Positions 16,918 through 26,147 of a DNA stretch of 38,866 nt are shown here, in pieces. A program made the translations under genes and the position numbers. How positions within the stretch are numbered: the first letter of the stretch is position 1; each line of letters starts with the position of its first letter. Origin of the DNA: Thalassospira lucentensis (lineage in GTDB: Bacteria; Pseudomonadota; Alphaproteobacteria; Rhodospirillales; Thalassospiraceae); NCBI RefSeq assembly GCF_011806425.1, contig NZ_JAATOV010000009.1, positions 1 through 38,866 on the forward strand, read 5' to 3'. Under the pieces are notes generated by a model that was not told where the DNA came from, ran no database searches, and saw only the letters and a program-made list of their open reading frames with translations.

Positions 16918-17366
16918 ATGTGCCTTTCAGTATTGCGGTTGGCATCCCAACCTTTCCCGCCGCGGGCAAGAAAATAACCGCACTCAAAATAAGTAAATTG
17001 GTACGATTATACTACACTGTCCAAACTGGGTACGGCAATGATAAGTTCCGCTGCACATGCACACAAATCTGCGTCAGACAAGTCTTGTAAGTGCCCCAAC
17101 GAGATAGCGGCAATCCCCCAACGGTGCAAGTCGAAACTCGCCCAAACGTCGCATGCCTGTATCGCGCCATTTTCACAGGTTCAATCACCGAAAAATATCT
17201 GCTTTGCGCAGCGAAGGATTGACAGAAACGCGAAGTCATGGCTTATCGCGCAGCAGAAAACACGTACAGGCTGCGCAAATAATAACAAGATTTGCCGCCT
17301 GCAATCAGATAACCAAATGATGGCTTCCTGCCCGACTGTTTATCGACCAAAGGAGTGTGGCTCGCT
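16918..17366. other. Gene-free divergent region between GNAT and Lrp genes
   Basis: I see no convincing gene in these 449 bases. GCGCAGC (17248-17254) and GCTGCGC (17270-17276) form an inverted repeat. TTGACA occurs at 17219-17224 but without a good -10 at the right distance. Open frames crossing the region lack ribosome binding sites and family motifs. Confidence 0.5.
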
Positions 17367-17846
17367 ATGGCGCGCAACGGATTCGACGCAATTGATCGCA
17401 AAATTCTTCGTGAGATTCAAGAAGACGGGCGGATTTCGATGGTCGAACTGGCTGACAAGGTTGGCCTGTCTGTATCGCCCTGCCTGCGGCGCTTGCGCAA
17501 GCTCGAAGAAAGCGGCGTCATCCGTAAATATGTCGCCCTGCTTGATCCGTCGCACTTGGAACTGGGTGTAAACGTCTTTGTCACCGTATCGTTGACCCAA
17601 CATGACGAACCATCGTTGCGCCGCTTTGAAAGCGCCGTACAGCAACATGACGAAATCGTCGATTGTTACGCCATGGTCGGCAATCAGGATTACATGATGC
17701 GCATCATCGTGCCAGATCCTGCATCCTATCAGCGCTTCTTGTCCGAAGTCATGATGAAGCTGCCCGGTGTCGCCAACATGAAATCAAGCTTCACCCTGCA
17801 CGAAGTCAAAAACAGCACCACCCTGCCTGTCTCCGACAAAGACTAA
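17367..17846 (+). CDS. Lrp/AsnC-family transcriptional regulator
   Basis: This 159-residue regulator has an N-terminal AsnC-type helix-turn-helix (FDAIDRKILREIQEDGRISMVELADKVGLS.SPCLRRLRKLEESGVI), a hinge, and a C-terminal RAM/ligand domain (VDCYAMVGNQDYMMRIIVPD). The length is standard. AGGAG at 17351-17355 is 11 bases from the ATG at 17367; an in-frame GTG at 17355 overlaps it and is unlikely. Members sense amino acids and often autoregulate. No obvious target gene is adjacent unless it acts on the divergent GNAT/Rrf2 unit or the convergent MATE gene. Confidence 0.93.
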   Translation: MARNGFDAIDRKILREIQEDGRISMVELADKVGLSVSPCLRRLRKLEESGVIRKYVALLDPSHLELGVNVFVTVSLTQHDEPSLRRFESAVQQHDEIVDCYAMVGNQDYMMRIIVPDPASYQRFLSEVMMKLPGVANMKSSFTLHEVKNSTTLPVSDKD

Positions 17847-18028
17847 TCACGCCCTACGTGTTTAGGCATCCCCAGCAGCACGACGAAGCGACCTAACGCA
17901 TGCATAACGTCACGCGTGAATGATGATGCGGGATCCTTGCCATGCTCGGCATTCCGGGGAACGTGGCGTCGCCTTACGGCCAGACAACCACGCTCCAAAC
18001 ATACGCCTACGTCACGGCCAAGCCCGCC

Positions 18029-19366
18029 TTACGCCCAGCCCCTTTTTTCACCGGGGATAATTGACGGGAACAGAACGGCCAAGGTCACCCCACGCAGCAA
18101 CATGAACCCGTTCAGCGCTGCCCACAGCATATGATTGCTGCCGGTGTGCACCGCCCAAAAGGCAAACACCGCGTAAATTGCAACTGATAGCAACATCATG
18201 TTGCGCCACTGCTTGGTCTGCGTGGCGCCCAAAAACACGCCATCAAACTGAAAACCAAGCACACCGCTGATCGGCAACATCACCGCCCAAATCATGTACT
18301 GATACGATTCCGCACGCACTTCGGGAATACTGGTCAGCGCATTGATAATCCACGGCCCGCAAAGCAAAAAGACACCCGACAGCACGACAGCCGATACCAT
18401 CGACCAGATGGTTGTTTTGCGCACGGCCCATAAGAATTGCTTGCGCCGTTCCGCGCCATAGGCCTGCCCAACAAGCGTTTCTGCCGCATGGGCAAATCCA
18501 TCGAGTGCAAAAGACCCGAACATCAAAAAGTTTTGTAAAACCGCATTGGCCGCCAACGTCACTTCGCCAAACCGCGCACTAAAACTGGTAAACAGTGCAA
18601 AGGCCGACGTCAGCGCAAGGGTGCGGATGAAAATGTCGCCATTGATTTTCATCAGCTTGGACAATTGCGTACGGTCCAAAATGCCAATCCCGCGCCACGT
18701 CCCGCCAAGACGCTTAAGGTGCGGCTGCATTAAAAACCAGCCCAGAACCACGCCGGAATAATCGGCAATCACCGTGGCACCAGCAACCCCACGCACGTCC
18801 CAGCCAAATCCCTGCACAAACAGGATATCAAGGATGATGTTGATAGAATTCAGCACCACCTGAAAGATAAACACGGCCCGGCTGTCACGCATCGCCAGCA
18901 ACCAGCCCAGCATGCAATATTGCATCAATGTCGCGGGGGATGCCCAAATGCGGACCGCAAAATAATCCCGTGCTGCCGCCTCGACCGCCGGGGTTGGCGC
19001 GACCAGCGACATGGCAATTTCAACAATCGGATATTGCAACACCATAACCGCAAGCCCGGCCACAATGGCAATAAACGCCGCACGGGCAAAAACCGCGCGC
19101 ACCGCATTGGCATCACGCCGCCCATAGGCCTGCGCTGCCAACCCCGTGGTCGCCATGCGCAAAAAGCCAAATCCCCAAAACACATAGGAAAAAATCAACG
19201 CCCCGACCGCGACCGCCCCGATGTAATGCGGGCTATCAAGATGCCCGACCACGGCGGTATCGACCGCACCAAGCAATGGCACAGTCGCGTTCGACAGGAT
19301 AATCGGCAAGGTCAACGCAAGAACACGTCGATCCCCCTTGCCAAACCAGCGGGGCTTGCGGTTCAT
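18029..19366 (-). CDS. MATE-family multidrug exporter (DinF-like)
   Basis: This 445-residue inner-membrane protein has about 12 predicted helices in two similar halves. The start RRVLALTLPIILSNATVPLLGAVDTAVVGHL is characteristic of the DinF branch, followed by IGAVAVGALIFSYVFWGFGFLRMATTGLAAQAYGRRD. The second half contains ALDGFAHAAETLVGQAYGA, the matching repeat. It would export small organic compounds using Na+ or H+ gradients; the substrate is unknown. AGAGG lies upstream of the ATG at 19366. It is monocistronic as far as I can see. Confidence 0.92.
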   Translation of the reverse strand: MNRKPRWFGKGDRRVLALTLPIILSNATVPLLGAVDTAVVGHLDSPHYIGAVAVGALIFSYVFWGFGFLRMATTGLAAQAYGRRDANAVRAVFARAAFIAIVAGLAVMVLQYPIVEIAMSLVAPTPAVEAAARDYFAVRIWASPATLMQYCMLGWLLAMRDSRAVFIFQVVLNSINIILDILFVQGFGWDVRGVAGATVIADYSGVVLGWFLMQPHLKRLGGTWRGIGILDRTQLSKLMKINGDIFIRTLALTSAFALFTSFSARFGEVTLAANAVLQNFLMFGSFALDGFAHAAETLVGQAYGAERRKQFLWAVRKTTIWSMVSAVVLSGVFLLCGPWIINALTSIPEVRAESYQYMIWAVMLPISGVLGFQFDGVFLGATQTKQWRNMMLLSVAIYAVFAFWAVHTGSNHMLWAALNGFMLLRGVTLAVLFPSIIPGEKRGWA

Positions 19367-19951
19367 CAGGGCCTCTAATCATTTCTTATATTTGGCTGGT
19401 CTCTTGATCGTCTTTTGGTGGTCTTTGACGATCCCGATGGACCGGGTAATCGGTTGTGGCACAGAATGGCTTTTCGCAAAAGACTGGCTTTCCAAACAAC
19501 TGCCTTAAATCTGAAATAATGCAAAAAATCCACATCGTTGATTTTGCGACGGGTTTTTACCTGTTTACGCGTATCGATGCGTTTTCATTTTCGGTGGATT
19601 TCAAATCTCCTTTGAAAAACCAAACAGTTTCAACGACACAGCAGCACCTATAAGATATTGTTTTTCTTCATTTAAATTTGTTTCACAGGATGAATATGCA
19701 TTTTAACATTAAGAATCAATCATCTATAGCTCGGCATATATAACCCGCACCATCATCGGTCAAAAATGCATATAAAATCGAAATTGGTCTTACGCGCTGT
19801 GTTCGATCCACAATTTTATCCACAGGGTTAAATGCAAACCCACTGCTTTCTCTGACATTGATGGATAACCTACCGCAACACCGTAAAAAACGCTGGTCGT
19901 TCAACCCATGGATTGCTAAGCAGAAACAAAGAAATCTTCAGGAAAATCATC
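19367..19951. other. Gene-free divergent region with DnaA-box-like sites
   Basis: These 585 bases carry no supportable gene. TTAACA (19703-19708), a 16-base gap and TATAGC (19725-19730) could be a promoter for the carboxylesterase. A perfect DnaA-box consensus TTATCCACA lies at 19816-19824, with CGATCCACA (7 of 9) 11 bases before it at 19805-19813 and the inverted TTATCCATC (7 of 9) near 19860-19868. The 150 bases before these are AT-rich. Confidence 0.5.
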
Positions 19952-20650
19952 ATGAGCACCGAAACATCATTGTCCGGTCCGATGCTGCCAGCAGCATCTG
20001 GCACCACCAAAAGCGTTGTCATCCTTCTCCATGGCTACGGTGCCGATGGCAACGACCTGATTGGTCTGGCCCCGCATCTGGCGCGTGCCCTTCCCGATAC
20101 ATCCTTTTATTCGCCAAATGCCCCATATCCTTGTGAAATGTCGCCATTTGGTCGCCAGTGGTTCAGCCTTGCCGAATACGATCCTGAATTTCTGCGCCGT
20201 GCGCCCGAAACCATGTCCGGCGCGCTCAAAGCCATGGCCGAAGGTGCGCGTAAAAGTGCGGCCTACGTCGATGACTTCATCGATCATTTGATGGAAACGC
20301 ATGATCTGACTGCTGATCGCGTTGCCCTTCTTGGCTTCTCACAGGGAACCATGATGGCGTTTCAAACCGCCCCACGCCGCAAAGACCAAATTGCCGGTGT
20401 TATCGGTTTCTCTGGTGCGTTGCTTGGCGAAGATGTCTTTGCTGCCGAACTTAAATCCCGTCCGCCAATGGTACTGGTCCATGGCGTTGATGATCCGGTC
20501 GTCCCGATCGAAGCATCGCGTCTGGCCAAGGAAACTCTGACGACGAACGGCATTGACGTTGCCCTGCACGAACGGCCCGGCCTTCAGCACGGCATTGACG
20601 AAGACGGCATCACATACGCCGCAGACTTCCTGAAAAAGCATCTGGGATAA
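19952..20650 (+). CDS. Carboxylesterase/phospholipase family alpha/beta hydrolase
   Basis: This 232-residue cytoplasmic esterase belongs to the Abhydrolase_2 (carboxylesterase/lysophospholipase, YpfH-like) group. Key features are the HGYGADGNDLIGLA oxyanion region, nucleophile Ser130 in GFSQG, Asp at 180/181 in HGVDDPVVP and His213 in LQHGID. The Met-Ser start at 19952 has AGGA 8 bases upstream; the frame could extend to a TTG at 19913, but with no good ribosome binding site. It stands alone with its own terminator. Confidence 0.9.
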   Translation: MSTETSLSGPMLPAASGTTKSVVILLHGYGADGNDLIGLAPHLARALPDTSFYSPNAPYPCEMSPFGRQWFSLAEYDPEFLRRAPETMSGALKAMAEGARKSAAYVDDFIDHLMETHDLTADRVALLGFSQGTMMAFQTAPRRKDQIAGVIGFSGALLGEDVFAAELKSRPPMVLVHGVDDPVVPIEASRLAKETLTTNGIDVALHERPGLQHGIDEDGITYAADFLKKHLG

Positions 20651-20712
20651 CCCAGCGGACAAACGATGATGTAAACCGCATCATCACAGTCCCAAATTTG
20701 AATTCACCAAAC

Positions 20713-20749
20713 AAAACGCCTGTCGTCTTTTGGACGTCAGGCGTTTTTT
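20713..20749 (+). terminator. Terminator of the carboxylesterase gene
   Basis: AAACGCCTG (20714-20722) pairs with CAGGCGTTT (20738-20746), continued inward by TCGTC/GGACG-type pairing around a T loop. Six Ts follow the stem. Confidence 0.85.
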
Positions 20750-21407
20750 GTTAAACCCGACTTCGCACAACTTCTCAAAACATCATCAGAAAATGCGCGG
20801 TGTCTGATTTTCCCATTTTAGGTCTGTGATCGAACGAACAGTTCATCTCCACCCGCACCGCCACCCAGCGCTCCCCCCTAAGACCCGCATTTCACAAAAC
20901 AGCACAACACATTGAAACGACAACCACATTAGAATCCCATGTTTCATGCGGTGGGAATCGACCGGCCTCTTGCATCAAAAATCGCCTTACTGCCCTCGCT
21001 GTCTCTATACAAGATCATCAATGCTAGAAAAATGAACCGGGCAGAATTCAAAAGTAAAAACTGCGGAAATCATGCCAAATCCAAGATATTTTGCCACCAT
21101 TACCTTCTTTTTACTCATTCAAAATTTTAAACCGTCAGTAAAAATACGCATTTTAAATTGACAGATTTACATAGTTAAATATTCTCAATAGTAGATTAAA
21201 AATAACTAATCACGAATATTAGGATATACTTTTACCTTAATTAGAAGCCACTAAATAAACATCTCACAAGAAGCGTCTCCCAAACGCTTCACCTGTTCCC
21301 AAAAGAACAGAAGCAACTTCCGCTTACGCCGAAGAAAACCTTCCCACCTTTCCCACAGTCTCATTCAATCTCAATCATCAGAAACTTCCTGTAACCTGGA
21401 GCGCCAC
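20750..21407. other. Long leader region of the chemoreceptor gene
   Basis: No supportable gene lies between the carboxylesterase and the chemoreceptor. The part from about 21060 to 21260 is strongly AT-rich. TTGACA at 21158-21163, a 16-base gap and TATTCT at 21180-21185 make a plausible sigma-70 promoter, giving a leader of about 215 bases. A 63-codon open frame at 20939 has no ribosome binding site or recognisable motif. Confidence 0.45.
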
Positions 21408-23102
21408 ATGCTCAAAAAGTTCAAAATTGGCCCAAAGATTGCCAGTCTTTCGATGCTGGCCTTACTTGGTCTTGCCTTGCTGTGCTTCATGCAGCTCATG
21501 AGTGTCCGCGAAGTCTTACTCGAAGACCGTAAGGACAAGCTGCAAACCGCGACCGAGATTATGATTTCGCTGGCAAACGGCTATCAAGCACGTGTTGATG
21601 CCGGTGAAATGACCCTGGAAGATGCGAAGAAAACCTTCATGGCGGAAGCAGCCAAAGTTCGCTTTGACGGTGACACCGGTTATTTCTTTGTCCTCAGCCC
21701 GGATGCAATCGCCCTGATGCACCCTGTCTCGCCGGAGCTGGTTGGCAACCCAGCAATGTCCACCGCCAAAGACTCAAACGGCGTCCAATTCGTGCGTGAA
21801 CAGGTCAAAGCCAGTCAGCAACCAGGTGGTGGTTTCTCAAGCTTCCTTTGGCCAAAACCCGGATCAGACGAACCAGCAGATAAACTGTCATTTTCACACA
21901 AGCTTCCATGGGGCGACACGCTTTCGACCGGCATCTATATTGACGATGTCGATGCCATTTTCTGGGATCAAGCCGTCACGATGATCCTGTTATGTGCCGT
22001 CATTATTGCTGCATTGGTTGTAATTGGCCTGTGGATTGGTCGCGACATCACGGCAAGTCTTGGCAGACTTTCGCGCCGCATGACCTTAATCGCCGGTGGC
22101 GATCTAGAAGGCGAGATCGAAGGCCAAGACCGCAACGACGAAGTCGGCGAAATGGCCATGACCGTCGTCGCCTTCCGCGATCAGGCTTACGAAAACCGCA
22201 AACTGCAAGAACAGCAACGCGAAAGCGAAATCCGGGTAGAGCAAGAGCGCCGCAAAGGCGTGCTGACCATGGCCGACAGCCTCGAACAGCGCGTCAAAGG
22301 CCTGATCAACTCGATCACGGGCTCCATCGGTGACATGCGTCAGGCAACCTCAACCATGCAGGAAGCCGCCAACACCAACAGCGAAATGGCCTCTGCCGTG
22401 GCATCTGCCACGACACAGACATCGACCAACGTTCAAACGGTTTCTTCTGCGACCGAGGAACTGACCTCCTCCTCGGATGAAATCGCAAGTCAGATCGCAC
22501 AATCGGCGGACATCGCCAATCAGGCAAACGATGAAGCCGCACGCACCAATCAAACCGTCACCGGCCTTGCCGATGCGGCGCAACGCATTGGTGATGTGGC
22601 AAAACTGATCGGCGATATTGCGTCACAAACCAACCTTTTGGCACTGAACGCAACCATCGAAGCCGCCCGTGCGGGGGATGCCGGCAAAGGCTTCGCCGTC
22701 GTGGCGAGCGAGGTTAAAAACCTTGCCAACCAGACCGCCAAAGCGACCGAGGAAATCAATCAGCAAATCCTTGCGGTTCAAAACGAAACCGGCGAAGCGG
22801 TTGATGCCATCCGCCGTATTTCTGAAACCATCGCCAAGGTCGCTGATAGCTCAACCGCCATCGCTGCCGCTGTTGAGGAACAGCATGCCGCGATTGGTGA
22901 AATTTCGCGCAACGTCCAACAGGCTGCCGACGGCACCAGCGAAGTGTCCCAGCGGATCGAAACCGTCAATCAGAATGCCGGTCAAGTTTCCAATGGCACC
23001 ACACAGCTCGCCACCTCGGCCGAGCATCTGGTCCGCGAAGCTCAGGCACTTGATGAAGAAGTCGAAAACTTCCTGGCTGACCTGCGCAAGAACGCGTCCT
23101 AA
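21408..23102 (+). CDS. Methyl-accepting chemotaxis protein with single Cache sensor
   Basis: This 564-residue chemoreceptor has TM1 at about residues 10-32, then a periplasmic sCache_2-type sensor at about 35-185. The sensor includes [21 protein letters not shown] and [22 protein letters not shown]2 is at about 187-209, followed by a HAMP domain and the signalling domain with the conserved hairpin tip [20 protein letters not shown] near residue 405. sCache_2 sensors often bind small organic acids; the ligand here is unknown. The C-terminus DLRKNAS lacks a CheR/CheB-docking pentapeptide. TGGAG precedes the ATG. No che genes are adjacent, as is usual for an orphan receptor. Confidence 0.95.
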   Translation: MLKKFKIGPKIASLSMLALLGLALLCFMQLMSVREVLLEDRKDKLQTATEIMISLANGYQARVDAGEMTLEDAKKTFMAEAAKVRFDGDTGYFFVLSPDAIALMHPVSPELVGNPAMSTAKDSNGVQFVREQVKASQQPGGGFSSFLWPKPGSDEPADKLSFSHKLPWGDTLSTGIYIDDVDAIFWDQAVTMILLCAVIIAALVVIGLWIGRDITASLGRLSRRMTLIAGGDLEGEIEGQDRNDEVGEMAMTVVAFRDQAYENRKLQEQQRESEIRVEQERRKGVLTMADSLEQRVKGLINSITGSIGDMRQATSTMQEAANTNSEMASAVASATTQTSTNVQTVSSATEELTSSSDEIASQIAQSADIANQANDEAARTNQTVTGLADAAQRIGDVAKLIGDIASQTNLLALNATIEAARAGDAGKGFAVVASEVKNLANQTAKATEEINQQILAVQNETGEAVDAIRRISETIAKVADSSTAIAAAVEEQHAAIGEISRNVQQAADGTSEVSQRIETVNQNAGQVSNGTTQLATSAEHLVREAQALDEEVENFLADLRKNAS

Positions 23103-23144
23103 GACGTCCTTCTCAGAAGTTTCTCTGGAACCAACCAACTAATA

Positions 23145-23180
23145 AAAAAGCCGCCCCAGATGATTTCTGGGGCGGCTTTT
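23145..23180. terminator. Bidirectional terminator between chemoreceptor and YceI genes
   Basis: AAAAAGCCGCCCCAGA (23145-23160) and TCTGGGGCGGCTTTT (23166-23180) form a near-perfect 15-bp stem. The A/T runs on both sides suit the convergent genes around it. Confidence 0.9.
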
Positions 23181-23208
23181 CTTTTGGTCGATTAAAACCG
23201 GTATCGCG

Positions 23209-23787
23209 TTATTTCCGCGTGGCTTCAATATCGATTTCGATGGTGACCGGATCGCCAACTTGCGATGTATCGGCCCACTGGCCCTGCCCGATGCCAAAGT
23301 CGGTACGATTGATGGTTACCGCACCCGATGCGTCGGCTTCGTTGCCTTCGATTTCAATATCAAACGGCAAGGTTACTTCGCGGGTCACATCGCGAATGGT
23401 CAAATCCGCAACCGCTTCATATTTGCCCGGGGCAATTTCTTTGAATGATTTGGTTTTGAACGTCGCCTTTGGCCACTGGTTCGCATCGAACCAATCGGAC
23501 GACACGATTTGGCTGTCACGGTCGCCGTTCTCGGTATCAACCGATGCAATATCAATCAGAACCTCAACCGATGAACCGGCAAGGTCATCTGGCGAAAAGA
23601 CGATATTGGCGTCAAAGTTTTTAAATTCGCCCTCGAACTCGGCACCAAGCTGCGTACCGGTAAATTCGATTTCGCTGTCGTTGGCATCCACAACCCACTG
23701 GTCAGCGGCCTGTGCGGCCACGGAGAAACCGGCAATGGTGGTCGAAATTGCCAAAACAGGCAGGATTTTTCGGGTCATCTGAAACAT
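23209..23787 (-). CDS. YceI-family periplasmic protein (first copy)
   Basis: This 192-residue secreted protein has a signal peptide ending near AAQA (residue 27) and a YceI lipocalin-like barrel: WVVDANDSEIEFTGTQLGAEFEGEF, FDANIVFSPDDLAGSSVEVLIDIASVDT, SDWFDANQWPKATFKT, LTIRDVTREVTLPF and INRTDFGIGQG. YceI proteins bind polyprenyl lipids. The ATG at 23787 follows the cytochrome b561 stop by one base and has GAGGA 8 bases upstream, so the two are co-translated. The longer open frame upstream overlaps the cytochrome gene and is not used. Confidence 0.92.
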   Translation of the reverse strand: MFQMTRKILPVLAISTTIAGFSVAAQAADQWVVDANDSEIEFTGTQLGAEFEGEFKNFDANIVFSPDDLAGSSVEVLIDIASVDTENGDRDSQIVSSDWFDANQWPKATFKTKSFKEIAPGKYEAVADLTIRDVTREVTLPFDIEIEGNEADASGAVTINRTDFGIGQGQWADTSQVGDPVTIEIDIEATRK

Positions 23788-23788
23788 A

Positions 23789-24343
23789 TCAATTATCCTC
23801 AATTTTGCCGGGCAACATACGGCGCAACGTTGCGTCACGATCAATGAAATGATGTTTAAGTGCGGCGCCAATATGGCCAACAACAAGAACCACAATCGCC
23901 CAGGACAACAACCAGTGAACTGTTTTCAAGGTCTCAAACAGCTCTTTGTCCGGTGCCACAAGGTTTGGCAACGTAAACAGGCCAAAGACGCTTACGGGGA
24001 AATTGGCCGCCGATGACATCATCCAACCGCTAAGCGGCATGGCAATCATCACCCCATACAGGGCAAGATGACCAAGTTTTGCCACCACCCGTTCAAGTTT
24101 ATGCGGGCTAAGCGACCGTGGGGTTGGTTCGCACAGCCGCCAGACAATGCGCAAGATCGCCAATGAAAGGATCGTCACACCAAGCGATTTATGCCGCGAC
24201 ATCCATTCAAGCTTTGCCATGCCAAGCGGCAGGAAATCCATGTACCAGCCGATGGTAAACACGACCAACATCAAAAGCGCCATGATCCAGTGCAGGCTCT
24301 TTGTCGCAAAACCAAATCCGTTTTTGTGACTTTTGATCGCCAT
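23789..24343 (-). CDS. Cytochrome b561
   Basis: This 184-residue four-helix membrane cytochrome has candidate haem-ligand histidines His18 (KSLHWIMA), His51 (SRHKSLGV), His92 (KLGHLALYG), His143 (TVHWLLSW) and His157 (VGHIGA). This is the usual bacterial b561 (YodB/CybB-like) pattern for two b haems; it would pass electrons between quinol and a partner. AGGA lies 9 bases before the ATG at 24343; in-frame upstream ATGs lack a binding site. It sits between two YceI genes, as yceJ sits next to yceI in E. coli. Confidence 0.92.
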   Translation of the reverse strand: MAIKSHKNGFGFATKSLHWIMALLMLVVFTIGWYMDFLPLGMAKLEWMSRHKSLGVTILSLAILRIVWRLCEPTPRSLSPHKLERVVAKLGHLALYGVMIAMPLSGWMMSSAANFPVSVFGLFTLPNLVAPDKELFETLKTVHWLLSWAIVVLVVGHIGAALKHHFIDRDATLRRMLPGKIEDN

Positions 24344-24427
24344 GGCAGTCGTCCTTAAATTCATAAAAAAGATGGCAGGCAAAACTTTATCGTCGTTTTG
24401 CGCTGCCACCGATGCTGTAATCCGAAA

Positions 24428-25021
24428 TTACTTCTGTTTCAAGAATTCGGACGAAATCTGCAGATCGACATCATCGCCAACCGCACCGCTCAGGAAGTCC
24501 ATGCCGTAATCGGTACGGGTCACGGTGCCAGTTGCCGCAAAACCAAGGGTATGGTCGTTGGTCATCGGGTTGTCACCCTCACCCGTCAGGGTCACGTCCA
24601 GAACAAGCGGATGGGTCTCACCCAAGAAGCTCAGATCGCCGGTGATTTTCGCGGTGTTGTCACCGGTCACTTCAACGTCGGTGCTTTTGAACGTTGCGGT
24701 CGGGTGGTTTTCAACGTCAAAGAAATCGCTCGACTGCATGTGTTTGTTAAGTTCTGCATCGCCGCTTTCAATCTTGGTCAGATCGATATTGATGACGGCG
24801 GATGCATCCTCAAGATTGTCGCGATCAAGGGTCAGTTCGCCCGATGCGCCACCAAAACGGCCCTGATAGTTCGAAAAACCCAGGTGGTTAACGATAAAGA
24901 TCACGCTGGTGTGGCTCGGATCCATTTTATAGGTATCTGCTGCCTGTGCCGAAAACGCTGCACCAGAAAGACCCGCTGCGATGGTCAGCGCAACGCCAAC
25001 CTTTTTAATCGAATGAAACAT
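24428..25021 (-). CDS. YceI-family periplasmic protein (second copy)
   Basis: This 197-residue protein has a signal peptide (MFHSIKK basic start, cleavage near SAQA at residue 27) and a complete YceI barrel: YKMDPSHTSVIFIVNHLGFSNYQGRF, AVINIDLTKIESGD, SDFFDVENHPTATFKST, GDLSFLGETHPLVLDVTL and a TRTDYGMDF end. It is closer to the classic E. coli YceI pattern than the first copy. AAGGAAG lies 7 bases before the ATG at 25021. It is first of the set YceI, b561, YceI, all on the minus strand with short gaps. Confidence 0.93.
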   Translation of the reverse strand: MFHSIKKVGVALTIAAGLSGAAFSAQAADTYKMDPSHTSVIFIVNHLGFSNYQGRFGGASGELTLDRDNLEDASAVINIDLTKIESGDAELNKHMQSSDFFDVENHPTATFKSTDVEVTGDNTAKITGDLSFLGETHPLVLDVTLTGEGDNPMTNDHTLGFAATGTVTRTDYGMDFLSGAVGDDVDLQISSEFLKQK

Positions 25022-25238
25022 AATAACTTCCTTCTTGTGAATGAACGGACAGGAACACCTGATCCGCAAATTGAGTAAATTCAGAATGCCAGCACTCCCT
25101 TCCACCCTCAAGACGGTGCACCGGCAACATTCTTGTTCTATTTTGGAAACAATAAAAGAATTCCCAGCCATATTTCCGCCAAATTGCGAACGATGAACTG
25201 GGAAAAAGCCCAGCGCAGCAACCCAATTGGCAAAACAA

Positions 25239-25270
25239 AAGCCCCTAGTCCATGGCGGCATTAGGGGCTT
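25239..25270 (-). terminator. Terminator after the DUF2155 gene
   Basis: Read on the minus strand, AAGCCCCT pairs with AGGGGCTT around a loop of about 16 bases. TTTTGTTTT follows the second arm. It lies 28 bases after the DUF2155 stop. Confidence 0.75.
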
Positions 25271-25297
25271 TGGCGTTTGATCTAACAGACGCTTGGC

Positions 25298-25732
25298 TTA
25301 ATTGTCTTTCGGTGCGGGCTGGCCCTGTGGTGCGGCTTGTGCTTCCTTTTTGGAAACACATTCTTTGAGCCACACGTCATACACCGGATGTTCCATTCCC
25401 GATAAGCCGGGGGTCGATGCAAACATCCACCCTGAAAACAGCTGCTCGCTGGTTTCGCGGCCATCATCATGAACGTCACTGATTTTCAAAAAGCTGGCAC
25501 TTTCCGGAAGCTCTTCGGGCGGGGTGCGGTAACACGCATCGACCGTGATTTCCAAGCTGCCAAATTTCGCTGTTTCCCCAACCGGGACCTTAAAGGTCGA
25601 AATACGCGCCGTAATTTTATCAAGCCCCTGAAGCTCCGCAACCGCTTGCGGGCGATAATCCAGGGCCGCGGCCGCCGTTCCGAGCAGTGCACATGTCGAA
25701 AAAACAGCGGCAATCGCTAAAGGTCGTTTCAT
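25298..25732 (-). CDS. DUF2155 domain-containing secreted protein
   Basis: This 144-residue protein has a signal peptide (about residues 1-22) and the DUF2155 domain typical of alphaproteobacteria, recognised by ETAKFGSLEITVDACYRTPPEE, SEQLFSGWMFASTPGLSGMEHPVYDVWLKEC and a short Gln/Pro/Lys-rich tail. The function is unknown. Two conserved cysteines (ACYR and KECV) may form a disulphide. It starts 8 bases after the small gene upstream and is likely co-transcribed with it. In related genomes DUF2155 commonly lies near MlaD and NDUFA12 genes, as here (recalled, not checked). Confidence 0.88.
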   Translation of the reverse strand: MKRPLAIAAVFSTCALLGTAAAALDYRPQAVAELQGLDKITARISTFKVPVGETAKFGSLEITVDACYRTPPEELPESASFLKISDVHDDGRETSEQLFSGWMFASTPGLSGMEHPVYDVWLKECVSKKEAQAAPQGQPAPKDN

Positions 25733-25740
25733 CGTGTCAT

Positions 25741-26016
25741 TCAGTCCTGTTTATCGCTTTTATTGCTTGTGTCGGCACGCGTTTTTGAAGCTTCGCCATA
25801 CGGGTTATGAAGCTCATCCACCAGCCCCTGCATCACCGTGCGGAACTGATCTTCGTCGCAGCCCATCAACAACGCATCTTCCATCGCATCCTGCATAATT
25901 TCGCGCAACTCGGCGAAATTATCATTCAGGACTTTGATCTTTTCCACGCAGGACAATGGCGATCCATCGGGCGCCTGCCATGTTGGAAAATGCTGCACAT
26001 TGTCGGTCTTCTTCAT
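25741..26016 (-). CDS. Small conserved-looking protein of unknown function
   Basis: This 91-residue protein I cannot assign. It is acidic and helical: EKIKVLNDNFAELREIMQDAMEDALLMGCDEDQFRTVMQGLVDELHNPY, followed by a charged, probably disordered C-terminal tail of about 18 residues. It has no signal peptide or membrane segment. GGAG lies 6 bases before the ATG at 26016; the frame opens with an in-frame TTG one codon earlier. Tight spacing to the DUF2155 gene (8 bases) and a clear ribosome binding site argue that it is real. Confidence 0.75.
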   Translation of the reverse strand: MKKTDNVQHFPTWQAPDGSPLSCVEKIKVLNDNFAELREIMQDAMEDALLMGCDEDQFRTVMQGLVDELHNPYGEASKTRADTSNKSDKQD

Positions 26017-26100
26017 CAACCGCTCCGAAGAACTTATTGCGAACTGCGACGCGTGATACTTGTCGGAAAAATCGGCAAAATCATGGCTGTCTAAAATATA

Positions 26101-26124
26101 GGGGGCATTCGTCCCAATGCCCCC
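26101..26124 (-). terminator. Terminator-like hairpin after mlaD
   Basis: GGGGCATT (26102-26109) and AATGCCCC (26116-26123) form an 8-bp GC-rich stem with a six-base loop. On the minus strand it is followed by TATATTTTAG, only moderately T-rich. It separates mlaD from the downstream small gene. Confidence 0.65.
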
Positions 26125-26147
26125 AAAACGCCAACCATATTTCGCGA

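Noticed and set aside
17038..17571. 177-codon plus-strand frame overlapping the Lrp gene start
   Set aside because: It overlaps the well-supported Lrp/AsnC gene in another frame, has irregular amino acid composition and no motif.
19456..19653. Short open frame upstream of the carboxylesterase
   Set aside because: No ribosome binding site or family resemblance, and composition unlike the neighbouring genes.
20939..21130. Short open frame upstream of the chemoreceptor
   Set aside because: It has no ribosome binding site, has atypical AT-rich codons and contains no recognisable motif. It lies in a probable regulatory region.
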